A stretch of DNA of 64,000 nucleotides from Asterella californica. Lineage: Eukaryota > Streptophyta > Marchantiopsida > Marchantiales > Aytoniaceae. The notes under the pieces are model-generated. The model searched no databases and was not told where the DNA came from. It saw nothing but the letters and a program-made list of their open reading frames with translations. Positions 9,851 to 21,290 of this stretch are shown one piece after another. Numbering within the stretch: the first letter of the stretch is position 1; every line of letters begins with the position of its first letter. The DNA is taken from NCBI GenBank assembly GCA_036924285.1, contig JAYKYS010000010.1:7192001-7256000 (forward strand). The letters are read 5' to 3'. The position numbers and the translations under genes are program-made.

Positions 9851-10640
9851 GACAAAGAAGAGTTGACTGAGACAGAGATTATGAAAAGACTCTCTATCCT
9901 GAAGTTTGGTATCAATGTCACTCAAGGTGAGAAAAGTAGATTCCTAGATATATTTCAGAAATATATCCAGGTGTTTGCTTTCAGTTACAAGGATTTGAAG
10001 GAGGTGACTCTAGAGACTCATCGGATCGAATTGGAAGAGAACGCAAAGACCAGTTCGACAGAAGCAGAGAAGAGTCAATCCTACCACGGCAATGATGGTC
10101 AAGGAAGAGATAGACAATTTGAAGGAGGCAAGTTCCATCTATGAGGTGGAGAACTCAGAATGGGTTTCACCCGTTGTGATTGTCAAGAAGAAGAATGGTA
10201 AGCTGCGAGTGTGCATAGACTATAAGAAGCTGAATGCAGTTACCAGAAGGATTATTATCCTCTACCATTTATAGATGAGATTTTAGAAGAAGTTGCTGGT
10301 CATGAGTGGTACAGCTTTGGTGATGGTTATAGGGGTATAACCAAATCAAGATAGCACATGAGTACCAGCAGTTGACTACTTTCACTACTCCTTGGAGAAT
10401 ATTTGCATTTCACGTGATGTCATTCAGACTATGTAATGCACCGGTCACGTTTCAGAGTTTCATGAACAAGGTCTTTGAATCATTCATATGGAAGTTTGTT
10501 CGTGATTTCATTGACGATTTTTGTGTGTACGGAAGAAAGGAGGACCACTTTGATCATGTGATCAAAGTTCTGTAGCGATTGGAGCAAGCCAACGCTGCTC
10601 TAAATCCATCCAGAGAAGTGCATCTTTGGTTGCGAAGAAG
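9851..10640 (+). pseudogene. Gypsy reverse transcriptase domain, broken
   Basis: Recognisable blocks appear in consecutive frames: a KEEIDNL start near 10095, SPVVIVKKKNGKLRVCIDY at about 10165-10225, TTFTTPWRIFAFHVMSFRL near 10376-10432 (the expected FxVMPFGL region), and the catalytic FIDD at about 10507-10518 in place of YxDD. Frameshifts near 10144 and 10260-10330, plus a TAG at 10573-10575, break it. It copied the element RNA into cDNA. It cannot be translated as one protein. Confidence 0.85.
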
Positions 10641-11560
10641 ATCTGTTGTTATGGCACATCATTTCCAAGAATGAGATTGCGATAGATCTTGAGAAAGTGA
10701 AGAAGATTATGGATCTTTTATTTTTGATCAACTTGACAAAGTTGAGACAGTTTATTGGCATGGTTGGATATTATCATAGGTTTGTCTTTTCCTTCTCAAA
10801 CAAAGCAATAGCTTTGACTATGTACATGAAGAAAGGAGTTGATTTTGATTTGATAGTGCATGATCAGAAGACAAAGGAAGCATTTGAGGAGTTGAAAAAG
10901 ACATTGGTGACACCTCCTATACTTGCTAAACTTGAGTGGAGTAAATCATTTATTCTGTATACAGATGTCTCCAATGTAGCAATCGCATATACATTAAGTC
11001 AGTTAGATGGAGATGAGCATGATCATCCTATAGCTTATGCTAGTAGGTAGATGGTTCCAGCGGAGAAGAATTACTCCGTGATTGAACGAGAAGGATTAGC
11101 GGTGATCTTTGGATTGAAGAAATTTTGACACTACTTGCTAGGAGGGAAATTTTCCATAGTCACAGATCACAAGACTTTAAAGTATATCTTTAATAAGCCT
11201 AATGCCGAAGGTCGTATTACTCGTTGGAAGATCCTTTTGACAGAATACGATTACATGATCGAAGATAGACTAGAGAAAAAACATGCGAATGCTGGTCTTT
11301 TGTCGAGGGCTTATGATGATGAGGGAGAAGAATTGTTTGATGATTCATTTTCAGACGAGCATCTGATGACCATCACAAGCATTGAGGAGATACCGGACGA
11401 GTACAAGAATATCTGGAGTTTTCTTGCAGATGGCTCTTTTTCAAAAGGTATCATACCCGAGAACGTAATGCGTTGATCAAGAGATGCAAACCTTACACCA
11501 TGGTGGATAGAATTTTGTTTCATCAAGGAACAGATGGGTTACTAAGGAGAGCAATTGGTC
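10641..11560 (+). pseudogene. Gypsy RNase H and connection region, broken
   Basis: The thumb/connection region has LRQFIGMVGYYHRF at about 10740-10785. RNase H motifs include LYTDVSNVAIAY near 10956 (first catalytic Asp), HPIAYASR at 11026, EKNYSVIEREGLAV near 11060 (catalytic Glu) and TDHKTLKYIF at 11161. Stops at 11048 (TAG) and 11126 (TGA) interrupt it, and each is one transition from a sense codon. An acidic spacer follows before the integrase zinc finger. Confidence 0.85.
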
Positions 11561-12460
11561 AGAAGGAAGCGTTCAAGCTAATGCACGAGTTTCACGACGG
11601 AACTGTTTGGGACATCACTTTGTCGATAAGATAACAGCCTTCAAGATTTTGGATGCGAGTTATCACATGGAGAGAGATTTTCAAATAGTGTTTAGACTAT
11701 TGTAAAACTTGTGACGTATGTCAAGCATTTGCTCTGAAATCTACTAGAACACCTACGTTAAGATCAATTCCAGTGTTAGGACCATTTGAGAAGTGAGGTA
11801 TTGACTTTGTAGGTCCTCTTAATAAGACACCTCGAGGCAATAGATACATTGTAGTCGTCACTTCTATTGTACCAAGTGGGTAGAGACTAGACCTTTGAAG
11901 GAGACTAATGAAACAGAAGTCGATAGATTCCTATGAGAGACGATCATCACAAGATTTGGATGTCCGTTAGAGTTGGTCTCAGATAGAGGAGGAGAGTTTG
12001 TAGGGAGCATGACTACTGCTATGCTACAACACTTTTCTATCAAACCACGAGTAACGACCTCATACAAACCAAATGCTAATGGTCTTGCGGAGAAAATCAA
12101 TCTTACATTTTGTATGATGCTCGTCAAAGATGTTGGTGTTGAGACTACAAAACATACTTGGGATAAGAGACTACATGTCATCTTATGAGAGTATCGAACG
12201 ACAACAAAGACTTCTACTGGGTATTCCTTCTTTCGACTGGTTTATGGAGTGGAGTCCAAGTTGCCGATCCAATTCGAATTGGATACTTTTCAAACTATTC
12301 AACGAAAGTTGAAGAGGTCGAGGAAAGAAGATGTGGTCAGATCAAGAAGGGAGCAACTCATAGAGTTGGAAGAGACCCGAGCTGTAGCAATGATCCGGAT
12401 GGAACGAGCTCAAGCCTATCAAAAGAAGAGTTACGACAAACAATTGAGCAAGAGGGTTTT
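11561..12460 (+). pseudogene. Gypsy integrase, broken
   Basis: The zinc-finger half ends in CDVCQAF near 11711. The catalytic core shows GIDFVGP (Asp) at about 11797, SDRGGEFVG (Asp) near 11977, and NGLAEKIN (Glu) near 12080-12100, giving D,D,E. A TGA at 11794-11796 lies directly before GIDFVGP. A FRLVYGVE motif around 12232-12255 and a charged C-terminal helix follow. Integrase inserts the cDNA into the genome. The text then runs into unrelated integrase sequence around 12460. Confidence 0.85.
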
Positions 12461-12756
12461 TTTTCATAAAGGAGAAAAGTCCACTTTAGCTAGATAGCTA
12501 TGAGGTTTTACTGGCCTCACATGAAAGACTATGTTGTCCAATTTGTGAAAACATGTGTAACTTGTCAAGCGGACCAGATTTCTTATGCGAAGAAACAAGA
12601 GTTACTTTATCTTTTGTTGATTCCAGCCAGACCTTGAGAAAATATCAGCATGAACTTCATAACATCTATGATTGACTCAAACAGATACAACTCAATCTTT
12701 GTAATAGTTGATCGGTTTAAACTAGCAAAGTTTACTCCGACCTTGGATACTGTAAT
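12461..12756 (+). pseudogene. Integrase fragment of a second, different Gypsy element
   Basis: Starting near a T-run at 12455-12464, the sequence encodes the part of a Gypsy integrase that normally comes before the catalytic core: an HKGEK start, RFYWPHMKDYVVQFVKTCVTCQ (the HHCC finger second half) near 12500-12570, then MNFITSMIDSNRYNSIFVIVDRF with the first catalytic Asp region weakly kept (Asn for Asp). Since the first element already has its own integrase upstream, this is a second copy joined end-on. It is cut short at about 12756 by the repeat shared with 52.6 kb. Confidence 0.8.
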
Positions 12757-13130
12757 TTGAATATTTCTTTTATCTTTGAAATCTTCAATATTTTAGTTAT
12801 TATGTGTAAAACACGCCTTTGTCTATTAAACTCATAAGAAAAATAAAATTTATATATTTCTTCATATATTATAAAGCTTTTAAATTTTATTTTTAATATT
12901 TTTATTCAATATTTATCAAAGATTTTTAGCATCTATCCAAATATAAGATTTATGATTATCATTTGGATATTGATGCAAAGATTTATATTTCTGAAATATA
13001 AATTCCATCCAACTTAATAATTTAAGATTATATGCCCTTCTATGTTATTAAATTTGAACTAAAATTTATATTTAAATCTATTAAAAATACCCTTCGGACG
13101 TTCTCAAGTAATTCACAGATGATATACACT
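12757..13130 (-). repeat. Dispersed AT-rich repeat, inverted copy of 52640-53030
   Basis: The reverse complement aligns along its whole length with 52640-53030. Shared landmarks include GAGAACGTC near one end, TATTTTTAATAGATTTA, the 20-mer AAATCTTTGCATCAATATCC, and TTAAAAATAAAATTTAAAA. The copies differ by many substitutions and small indels. It butts against the Gypsy integrase scrap. It has no coding capacity; it is probably a non-autonomous transposon or an LTR fragment. Confidence 0.8.
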
Positions 13131-14504
13131 CGCTGTCTAAGGAGTTTCTTCTCGTGAGTCTGTCAAACTTTTTTCTCTTCAAAATTGATATTTGCCACGA
13201 GGTTGTAAGTGTGAGCGGCACGTGTCTCGGCTCTTATTTCCCAAAGCTAATATTTATCCTTGGGGTTGTACCGTCGCCCTTTCTCAACAAGAAAATAAAT
13301 ATTCTGGGCGGATTTAATTGGTACATATAAACCGGTTTGGCGAATTTGCCGGACGAATTTCTTGACGGCCCCGGATTCTGAAACCCGTCGATGATGTCGA
13401 GCTTGATGTACTGTAATTCTTCCACATTTCGTTTTCATGGAATTTGGTGAATTTATCTTGTTCTTAAGACACTTGGTAATGATTACGGAGTAAAGTTCCT
13501 ATTTTAAGTGTAAGCAAGTGTTATTACATAATCCTTTAACGTATTAATCTATAGTTATCGAGGAAAATATACATAATTAGCGGTTTTATTATTATCCAAG
13601 GTTAAATATTAGAATTAATTCTAATATTTAACCTTGGAGATTAGAATCAGCTCCCACAATTCTTCAGACAGATCTCAATTTAAAAGTACTGTCAGTACTC
13701 TTTCTTATCTTTAAGAAGTTTTATACTACTTATAACATGTATATACTCTTCTGGTATACTGTAGAGGTAGATCTTTTCTCGAATTCTGCTCATTTTTTTT
13801 ACATACGTGTTTTGTGTAGAAGCATGCCACCGAGTATAAATTTTGATCACCTTTCTGAATTAAAAGCTATAATATAAAATATACACCGATCTGCCCTTTG
13901 CTAGGGAGGGAGAAATGTCGTTCCTAATTGTTGAGAGGGACCCAAACTACGAATTGATATTTACTGGAAGTTCACAGTCTATTAATATTTCTTATGGCAA
14001 GTTTCATTTTTAGCTATTTCTAATTTACCAAACTAACATAATAAAAGCTTTCTATCGGTAAGGAAATGGTGGATCATCCGTTTTTCTTCTTATTGCTGAG
14101 CTCTTTACGTAGAATGCAACATCAACTTCTTTTGTCTTTTAGCACATTATATCATCGAACCAGAGGTTTAAAATTTTATTATTTGTATTATCTTATCATC
14201 AAAAGTAGCTATTAATAAAATTATAATGATAAATATCTTTTCTAGAAAAGAAAAAAAGAACTGTATATACACGCGCAATAAAACTGCAAGGTTACGCGCG
14301 AAACGATTTATCCGGATTTATCTAAAAAATCCAGATAAAACTCTTTCTTCCCTCCCTTCCTCCTCTAACTGCCCTCTAATAAGACAAATACGCTATACGA
14401 ACACAATGATCTTCTCAGCAACTCTTCCGTTGGAGTCCGTCCGTCCCTTTCTCATTTTAATCGTTTGATAGTATTACAAAATACATTAACACAAAACTCC
14501 AGAA
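13131..14504. other. Non-coding AT-rich stretch
   Basis: No gene recognised. Short open frames near 13234-13438 and 14226-14468 have no recognisable features. It holds the palindrome at 13595-13638. Confidence 0.6.
13595..13638. repeat. Perfect 44-bp palindrome
   Basis: Each half reads TCCAAGGTTAAATATTAGAATT towards the centre with no loop. It can extrude as a cruciform; it may be the fused ends of a small inverted-repeat element. Confidence 0.95.
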
Positions 14505-15089
14505 ATTTACTTGATCGGACCTCCAGAACGAATCGCGGACTTGATCGGACCTCTTTTATAATTCTCTTCTTGATCGGACCCCCGACCTGCAACAGCCTGT
14601 AAAACAAGTTACATGGGTATTACAGTGGACGAAACATCGACATGTTTCGCTCACTGGAGAGGCGAAACATATATATTTCTCCTCTCTCCTCTCTCGATCT
14701 CTGGGAAAGAGATACCCCTTGCCCGATTATGAGAGTGAGCGAAACATCGATGTTTCATCTCTCTCCTCTCTCGGTCTCTGGGAAAGAGATACCCCTTGCC
14801 CGATTATGAGAGTGGACGAAACATCGATGTTTCGTCTCTCTGGGAAGAGGTACCTCTTCTATTCCCGCATCTTCGTCGTCTGGCTTCTACAGTCCGAGCT
14901 ATACTCTGACATGGCCGAGTTACTTGCTCGCGTCTTCGTCGTGTGGCTTCTATAGTCCGAGCTGTACTTTGACGTGGCACAGTTACTTGTTTTACAGGCT
15001 GTTGCAGGTTGGGGGTCTGATCAAGAAGGGAATTATAAACGGGGTCTGATCAAGTCCGCGATTCGTTCTGGAGGTCCGATCAAGTAAAT
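14505..15089. mobile_element. Foldback/MITE-like element with ~100-bp inverted termini
   Basis: Left arm about 14505-14608 and right arm about 14989-15089 are inverted copies of each other, both containing repeated TTGATCGGACC-type segments, CGAATCGCGGACTTGATC, and AACAGCCTGTAAAACAAGT. Inside are three copies, 60-77 bp apart, of a TCTCTGGGAAAGAG / CGAAACATCGATGTTTC unit (the latter itself a palindrome), then two 63-bp copies starting CTTCGTCGTCTGGCTTCTA. No transposase, and no convincing target duplication. Open frames inside are by-products of the repeats. Confidence 0.85.
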
Positions 15090-16325
15090 CTTTGGACAAA
15101 AACCCCCTCCTTGTTCCTATACGTGGATTGTGAAAAACGATAAGGAAGAGGGGAAATTTTTATCATAATTTCTGGTCATTTTTGGTTTTGTAAAACAGAC
15201 GAATAGAATATTGATGAAAACCGAAAAGAAAAAAGAAGCAGCGAGAATAGACGAATGAAGTCGTTGTAAAAATCCAAAAAATGAAATAAATCCAAAAAAT
15301 CGTTAACGTAAACTCCACAATTCCATTGCAAGCCTATCTTCTTGTTACAATCTAAGTATAATTATGTTAACCCTAGCGTCTAGCAAAAACTAAAAGTTTT
15401 TTTTTTCGAAAAGGTAATATATTCAGGAAATATGAACTTCTGGAGAGCTGTTGCCCGTTTGATGTTAACAAAAAATACATATATGTTAGGTAAAAAAATT
15501 TATACTAAGTTAAAGAAAAATCAAATTCTTTCTAAAAGTTAAATGTTAGATGCGAGAATATCCTTACATAACCCATAAAGAAAAGAAAAACACGGGAATA
15601 TAAGTACGGGAGACTAAAAATAAAATATTATAAGTTTTGAAGAGTTAGCTAATAAATTAATAAACTATTAATTTATTAACTAACTCTCCAAAACTGAAAG
15701 ATTATGTTATGTTAAATAATAAATTAAACCGCATGCATACTTCCCTACTATGTGAATATATATGCATGCCTAACATAATGTCTAATAAAAGGTTTGTTCT
15801 GCACGCTGTCACTCGTCCGTTTCCATGTCTTCCGTTAACGCCAACTGAACCGAATGCTTCAGTGTAACCGTCACTGAGCAGTCAGAGCGGCTCCAACCGG
15901 AGCTAGACGGGAAGGGTACAGTACTCGAGATTTGGAGCTGGCATGCGGCGTCGCAAAGTTCGGACATGAAACTGCGGACGTGGTGTATAGTACTGTATAC
16001 TCGTCACGATAATACGAGCCAGTTGCTGGATGGACCACCAGGAAAAGACGTGGTGGACTTCAGTGCGTCAGTCCGCAGGAGGTGTGACTCGTGTTTACCA
16101 CTGCAGCTCCTGAACTCGGACTCCATGTCTGAAAAGTCGACGATGAGAATCATGAACGACGTCAAGATATACTTCTTGGACTCTTTGTGTGCACAACTGA
16201 ATATCACATATTTTATTTATGAAATAACAAATGCTATTAAACTTAATGTTATTCTTTTGAGTTGCCAGTGCGGACATTCGACTGCAGTACTTGTCAGCTG
16301 GTGACAGCCATGGCATGAGCTAATA
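15090..16325. other. Non-coding stretch with one long hairpin
   Basis: No gene recognised. The more GC-rich segment at 15800-16130 has short open frames without recognisable domains. The hairpin at 15633-15695 is listed separately. Confidence 0.6.
15633..15695. repeat. 63-bp hairpin, 29-bp arms
   Basis: Arms 15633-15661 and 15667-15695 pair with two mismatches around the loop AAACT. It is AT-rich, and the size fits a degenerate MITE or a small-RNA-type hairpin; nothing in the sequence decides between them. Confidence 0.85.
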
Positions 16326-16682
16326 GGGGTGTCAATGTTAAGGGGAAATAACGGTTGGAAGGGAAATGACTTAAACTTTGTAACCGTCAATTTTTTATTG
16401 AACCACGGTTCATTTTGGATCTTCCTTTTGAACTGGAAGCACATTCATTTTCATTGATTATTTTTTACTTTTATTTTTTGATATCATTATTTTGACAGAG
16501 TAGATTTTTACACAAAAATGAACGGGTGAAATAATAGAAGACTCAATAAGAAAGAGTCTTTGGTGTTTAATACGGATACCTCTGGAGATGTCCGCAAGAA
16601 ACATCCACCAGTGTCCAGTCGTAATCATAACTTCTCCCCGCGAGTCTAGAATCATTCGAAAAGATTCTAACATTGACATCTC
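16326..16682. mobile_element. 357-bp MITE
   Basis: The left end GGGGTGTCAATGTTAA and the reverse complement of the right end GAGATGTCAATGTTAG match at 13 of 16 bases. Both ends are flanked by TA. The first ten bases resemble the big Harbinger TIR (GGGGTGTCAA). No coding capacity. Confidence 0.6.
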
Positions 16683-16684
16683 TA

Positions 16685-18077
16685 ATTCGTCCTTAGTCTA
16701 TAATGTTGTCATAACCGCAGGTCTCTCTTAATCATGTTGCTTGCATATTTCCCTTTTCCATCATTAAGCGGTTTAATTTATTTCTTAACTGAATATAATT
16801 TTCACTAGACAAAGATTTCTGTCCTATGTCTATTGGATTGCGGTTTTACGTGTAATGCTTATAGGTTTTCTCTATAATTTCCAATTATCTCCAATATTTA
16901 AATATGTGATTTTTTCATAAAATTGATCTATAGTAATAATTTAATATTTATAAATTTTCAATAATTAAATTTGATCAAGATCCAAGAAACAAATCCTATC
17001 TACTATGATAACCACTTCTCGATAATGAGTCAATTTCATCTTTAGTTTTTTCTCTTGCTCATGTTTTTCCTCTTCTATCTTGCTTGCGAGAGTTAAGGTT
17101 GCATGCATATTCATTTTTCTATAGGAAGATGGGTTAAAATGAAGATACAAGTAACTGAAGAAAATGTTTTGCTATGCATTTGTATAACTAAGGAAGGTTT
17201 TGAGAAAATGAATAAGATAGAGCTCGAGAAAGTCGTATCATACTTCTTAATACATAGTTTGTTACAAAAAGGAATATGAAGGTGAAATTAGCTAATAGAA
17301 AATTTGATAGAAACTATAGAAGAACAAAAAGTATATCGTCTTTGTCGTTATGGTATGGACGATCGTGGATACAATTTTCATTCTTCTTGTGCAATGCAAT
17401 GCAATTGGAAGAGTGGAGAAGGGTGTGATGTGATGGATCAAGTTTTCTGATCGGTAACGATCCTACTCTCCTCTTGCTACACAAGACTTTTTCAGTGTAC
17501 TTAGTTCTAGTGCCTTCATATTCTCCACAACCTTTTAATTCTAAAATACCCACAACATTTTCATTATAATGTAAGCAAAGTAGAGATTACATCCAACAAA
17601 CATGTTTTATCGCAAAACTACACAAGTAGATTTTAAGAACTTCTCAATAGACATCTCATGTTATGTTATCATTTATTAATTAAGATTGTGCTCACTCTTT
17701 TGTATGTGATTACAACACTGCATGCAGAATTTGTAATGATCCTAACCCAAGAATGATTTCTTTCATCGAAATGGTAACTTGATGCATTATGCATTCCAAG
17801 TAAGTTCAAAGATACGTCCTTTACGGATATCACATTGTTATGTTTTAATAATAACCATAGTGGAAGTTCATGAAAAAGTCATATGGATATTGTAGTTGTG
17901 TTATTAATTTCTTCTTGTTTTGTCCAAAGTATCGCACGTCTCTGGTTGCATGAGGAAATTAGAGAGAGATACAACATTTACTCGTGAGTCGTCTTTAATT
18001 ACGTGGGGAGGTTAGAGATGGATCCTAGTTTTGACCGTGAGCTCATGGTTCACTGGTGCGCTCAACATCCAGTTTAA
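16685..18077. other. Non-coding AT-rich stretch
   Basis: No gene, RNA gene or strong repeat recognised. Segments such as 17995-18050 recur, diverged, at 18500-18550. Confidence 0.6.
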
Positions 18078-18550
18078 CTACAAGAGTGAATCTTAAGTTC
18101 TCACTTATCGTGCAAACTTGTGTAGCATGTACCACCAAGACACTAACTCGATAAATTCATCCCTCAGAAACCTGATACTCTAATTTTAAGCTACAGAATT
18201 CCAGGTTTCTCCATAACTCTTTGAAATAGAACGTACTAGTGATAAAAAAGTAAACACAAAGTGCTGGAGCTGAACATTCATAGGACACTTTATCGCATGT
18301 AAGAAATTATGACGTCTTTTCTTCCAATATAACCACAAGAGTGAATCTTACTTTTCCACTTATCGTGCAAACTTGTGTAGCTGGCTGTAGCATGTACCAC
18401 TAAGACTCATTTGAATTCATCCATTAAAACCTTGTACTCTAACTATAAGCTACAAAATTCCAATTTCTCCATAAGTCTCTGAGTTGGCGCAGATCACTGC
18501 CTGCGTGGGGATATTAGAGATAGATCTAGATTTTGGTCGTGAGCTCATCT
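18078..18550. repeat. Degenerate direct repeat, period about 255 bp
   Basis: The segment from CAAGAGTGAATCTTA at 18081 through CATGTACCAC and AAGCTACAGAATTCCA recurs from 18336. The GTGGGGA...TTAGAGAT...GTGAGCTCAT block before the first copy (18002-18049) recurs after the second (18506-18548). Diverged by substitutions and small insertions. Confidence 0.8.
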
Positions 18551-19936
18551 AAAAGAGAGGAAGATTCTTCTGTACCCAATTTCACTATATTATCTTTCAG
18601 CACCAAGCCTGCTGAAAGTACTGAGCTGAAAGAACTGAGAGTAACATATCTGAAATGTCATGTTACACGAAAAGCATGCAAAAATTGAATTTGCTTCACA
18701 CCAGTCAGCTCAAGCACCGTCTCCCTCCAATTTTCACAAATTGTTTTCAAGCCAAGTTCGTCTACATTCACTTGCACTCGACCTCCTCTTCTGTTTCCAT
18801 GAAACACACCAAACCAAAAGCTTTCTTTGTCTTCCTCATTTTTGCACAAGTACGACAAAAGATAGACTGAGCTGAATCATCTTTGAGATTGACGGAAGTG
18901 TGTTCATACGTATCCCAAGCTATATGATGAATAGCTTCCGCAGGATTTTCCACTCTTAAAGTACATGCTTCCTGCAAAAATATTGTACCATTAGTTCATG
19001 ACAGACAAAGTGGAGACTGAAATCTATTACGTAAAACTTGAAATGTCTTCAGATAACAACATCAAGCTTATTACTTACGATATTGATCCGCAACTATTCA
19101 TGTGAACCTATATGTCGATATTTATATGTCCATTAAATGAACTTTGATGTCATCATTTGTTACGTCACAAAGATTGTATGTCTACTAATGTACTCTAAAC
19201 AGAGAGTCTCTCGTATTTGAAATTCCGACGTACTTCAGAACTATCAACACTAGTCCTTCATTACTCTCGAGACGTCTTCGTATATATTGGAACTCCAAAT
19301 GAGACTCTGAGAAAATGATAACACTGAAGAGTCATCTTCTAAAAGATCATATGTTATTGACGATAGATCATGATTCGTCAAGCTGTACATGTTTCCTTGT
19401 TAAGCAACTGCAAGAGTGGTCATCGTACACTTCTCGTGTTTCTTTTGTCAAACATCAGCGAAGATGCAGAACTGTGGTTGTACGAACGAGTCCCATGCAT
19501 TCACAATCTTAACCTTAAACCACAAGTCGCAATATGTAAGCAGCAACTCTGCCTTGTAACAAAGGCGTCTAACCACAAACTTCAACTATGTTCAAAGTTC
19601 ATATGGTTGAAGTTTGAATATGGGGAGACAGACCATTGGCCTTTGCCGTTCATAGCTAAAGAGCTCTCAAGTTCAAATCCTGGTTGACTTGAACTTTTTG
19701 TCAGATAATCTAATTTTTGTTATAATTTTTGGCAAATTTTCCCGGGAAACAATCAGTTTTTGTTCCAAGCGAGTTGATCACTGTATCAAAATTTTCGTTC
19801 ACTGTAACAAGAGACCATTCGATAAAAGAACTTTTCAAAACTCAAAAAAAAAAATATTTTTGATTTGTTATTCACATCACAACTTGCTTTTTGGCTTATT
19901 TCTCAGCCATCAGATCTCAGTTTGAAGACATCTACT
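18551..19936. other. Non-coding stretch with unassigned short open frames
   Basis: Overlapping frames on both strands at 18655-18980 and 19315-19690 share no recognisable domain and no visible splice structure. I cannot support a gene. Confidence 0.5.
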
Positions 19937-20127
19937 GCTCGTTTTGTAGGTCTCAAGATTCTGATCATTTTGAGCTCCAGATCACCAACTGTAGACAGCG
20001 AATAAGAACATGACAAGTAGGTGCAATTTTTGTGGACTAGCTTGTCGGAGCTAATCTCCAACATTTTAAACTGAAACTGGTTCCAGTGAGATATCCCATA
20101 GTTGATATAGTGGTACTTGTGGTTTAA
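19937..20127 (+). repeat. Direct repeat, copy 1 (partner 21100-21290)
   Basis: About 190 bp, starting at a TTTTGTAG(G/A)TCTCAA segment and ending in GTTGATATAGTGGTACTT(G/A)TGG, aligned colinearly with 21100-21290. The spacing of about 1,160 bp suggests a degraded short LTR-like pair or a segmental duplication. Confidence 0.75.
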
Positions 20128-21099
20128 CCTTGCTCTCTACAAACAGTTTAACTATCAAGGTCAAATCACAATTTTTAGACGCTATTCTTCGTCCCAGCTT
20201 AAAACCAGAAATCAGCAAATATTTATGTTTTTGCAGAACATTCTGAAAGCTTGCACAAAGTGCACCACCACACAGGACAAATATGGTAGTTATACCACTT
20301 TGATCGATCACATCCACATTCAAGAATTTATGTGGATTAGATCGATCACTGAAAAAACACCATAAGATACTAAAACACAACATTCAAACGTGTATATAGG
20401 AGATATAGTCTGAACCACTTGTAACTTCTGGATGGTCATAACTACTATTGTGTCTTTGTGATAAGTACAGAACTGGTGATCTAACCTGATCTGGAATCTG
20501 GTGATCTGATGATCTGATGATTGAACTGGTTTTTCAAAGTAAGAGTATAAACGAAATAGAAAAGAATCTTTAGTTATTACTATGACCACCAAGGTGAAAC
20601 CAAATGATGTGTATATACACTTCTTTTTGTTTAATAAACACAGGTTTGGAAAATTTTATTTCATAGTGTTATTTGAACTTTAACTGTTTACAGTCATACA
20701 AATTTTGACATGATAACTCTTCATTGAGGAGACAAAGTTACATAAAGTTTAACGATTTAAGTTTATTCTATGTATTTAAATGATAAAAACATTTAGTGAT
20801 GTCTAGTTAAAGGACTGAAAAGTATAATGATATGTATTTAAATTACATAGAACTCCTAGATATTAATTCAAAAGAAGAGTTGTTAGAATCCTTTAAGTTT
20901 CAATGATACTAACATTATTTTCAATAACAATATAAAAATTAATATTAAAAGTTTTTATGAGTGTACAGCTATTGATAAGGAAATAAACGACTCATAAGAC
21001 TATATAACTATGTAACTGAAACCCCAAAATTCAAATGATACGTGACAGCATTTAGATCCTCATCATCATTTATGTCATTTAAGCTATAGTGCACTTATT
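20128..21099. other. Non-coding sequence between the two direct repeats
   Basis: AT-rich, with no domain or gene recognised. It contains a small ATGA/TCTGGTGATCTGATG short tandem near 20475-20525. Confidence 0.5.
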
Positions 21100-21290
21100 G
21101 TTCATTTTGTAGATCTCAATATTCCAATCATTTTGGACACTATATCACCAACTTTTGATCAGGAATGAGAACACTACAAGTTGACACTATTTTGGTAGAC
21201 TAGTCCACCGGAGCTAGTCTTAAATAAACTGAATTCGGATTGATTTTTCTGAGATATTCCATCGTTGATATAGTGGTACTTATGGTTTAA
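21100..21290 (+). repeat. Direct repeat, copy 2 (partner 19937-20127)
   Basis: Diverged colinear copy. The best-kept stretch is the last 25 bases around GTTGATATAGTGGTACTT. Confidence 0.75.

Larger units (their letters stand above)
1..12460 (+). mobile_element. Ty3/Gypsy LTR retrotransposon, decayed, 5' end outside window, split by a DNA transposon
   Basis: Order on the + strand is gag (1-708), a DNA transposon insertion (709-8836), then protease, reverse transcriptase, RNase H and integrase (8837 to about 12460). The gag-PR-RT-RH-IN order with integrase last is the Ty3/Gypsy arrangement. Removing the insertion restores an open frame across 708/8837. Frames are broken by many stops and several frameshifts, so it cannot make a polyprotein. 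The 5' LTR and the start of gag lie upstream of the window. No 3' LTR is recognisable, because an unrelated Gypsy integrase scrap begins near 12460. Confidence 0.9.

Noticed and set aside
14719..14955. 78-codon frame within the foldback element
   Set aside because: Built from the internal 77-bp and 63-bp tandem units.
18658..18977. Cys-containing minus-strand frames (FCRTCAKMRK)
   Set aside because: One C-x2-C pair only; open frames on both strands and no extension into a known zinc-binding domain.
19600..19700. Possible tRNA B box GTTCAAATCC near 19672
   Set aside because: No A box at the right distance and no cloverleaf or acceptor stem by eye.
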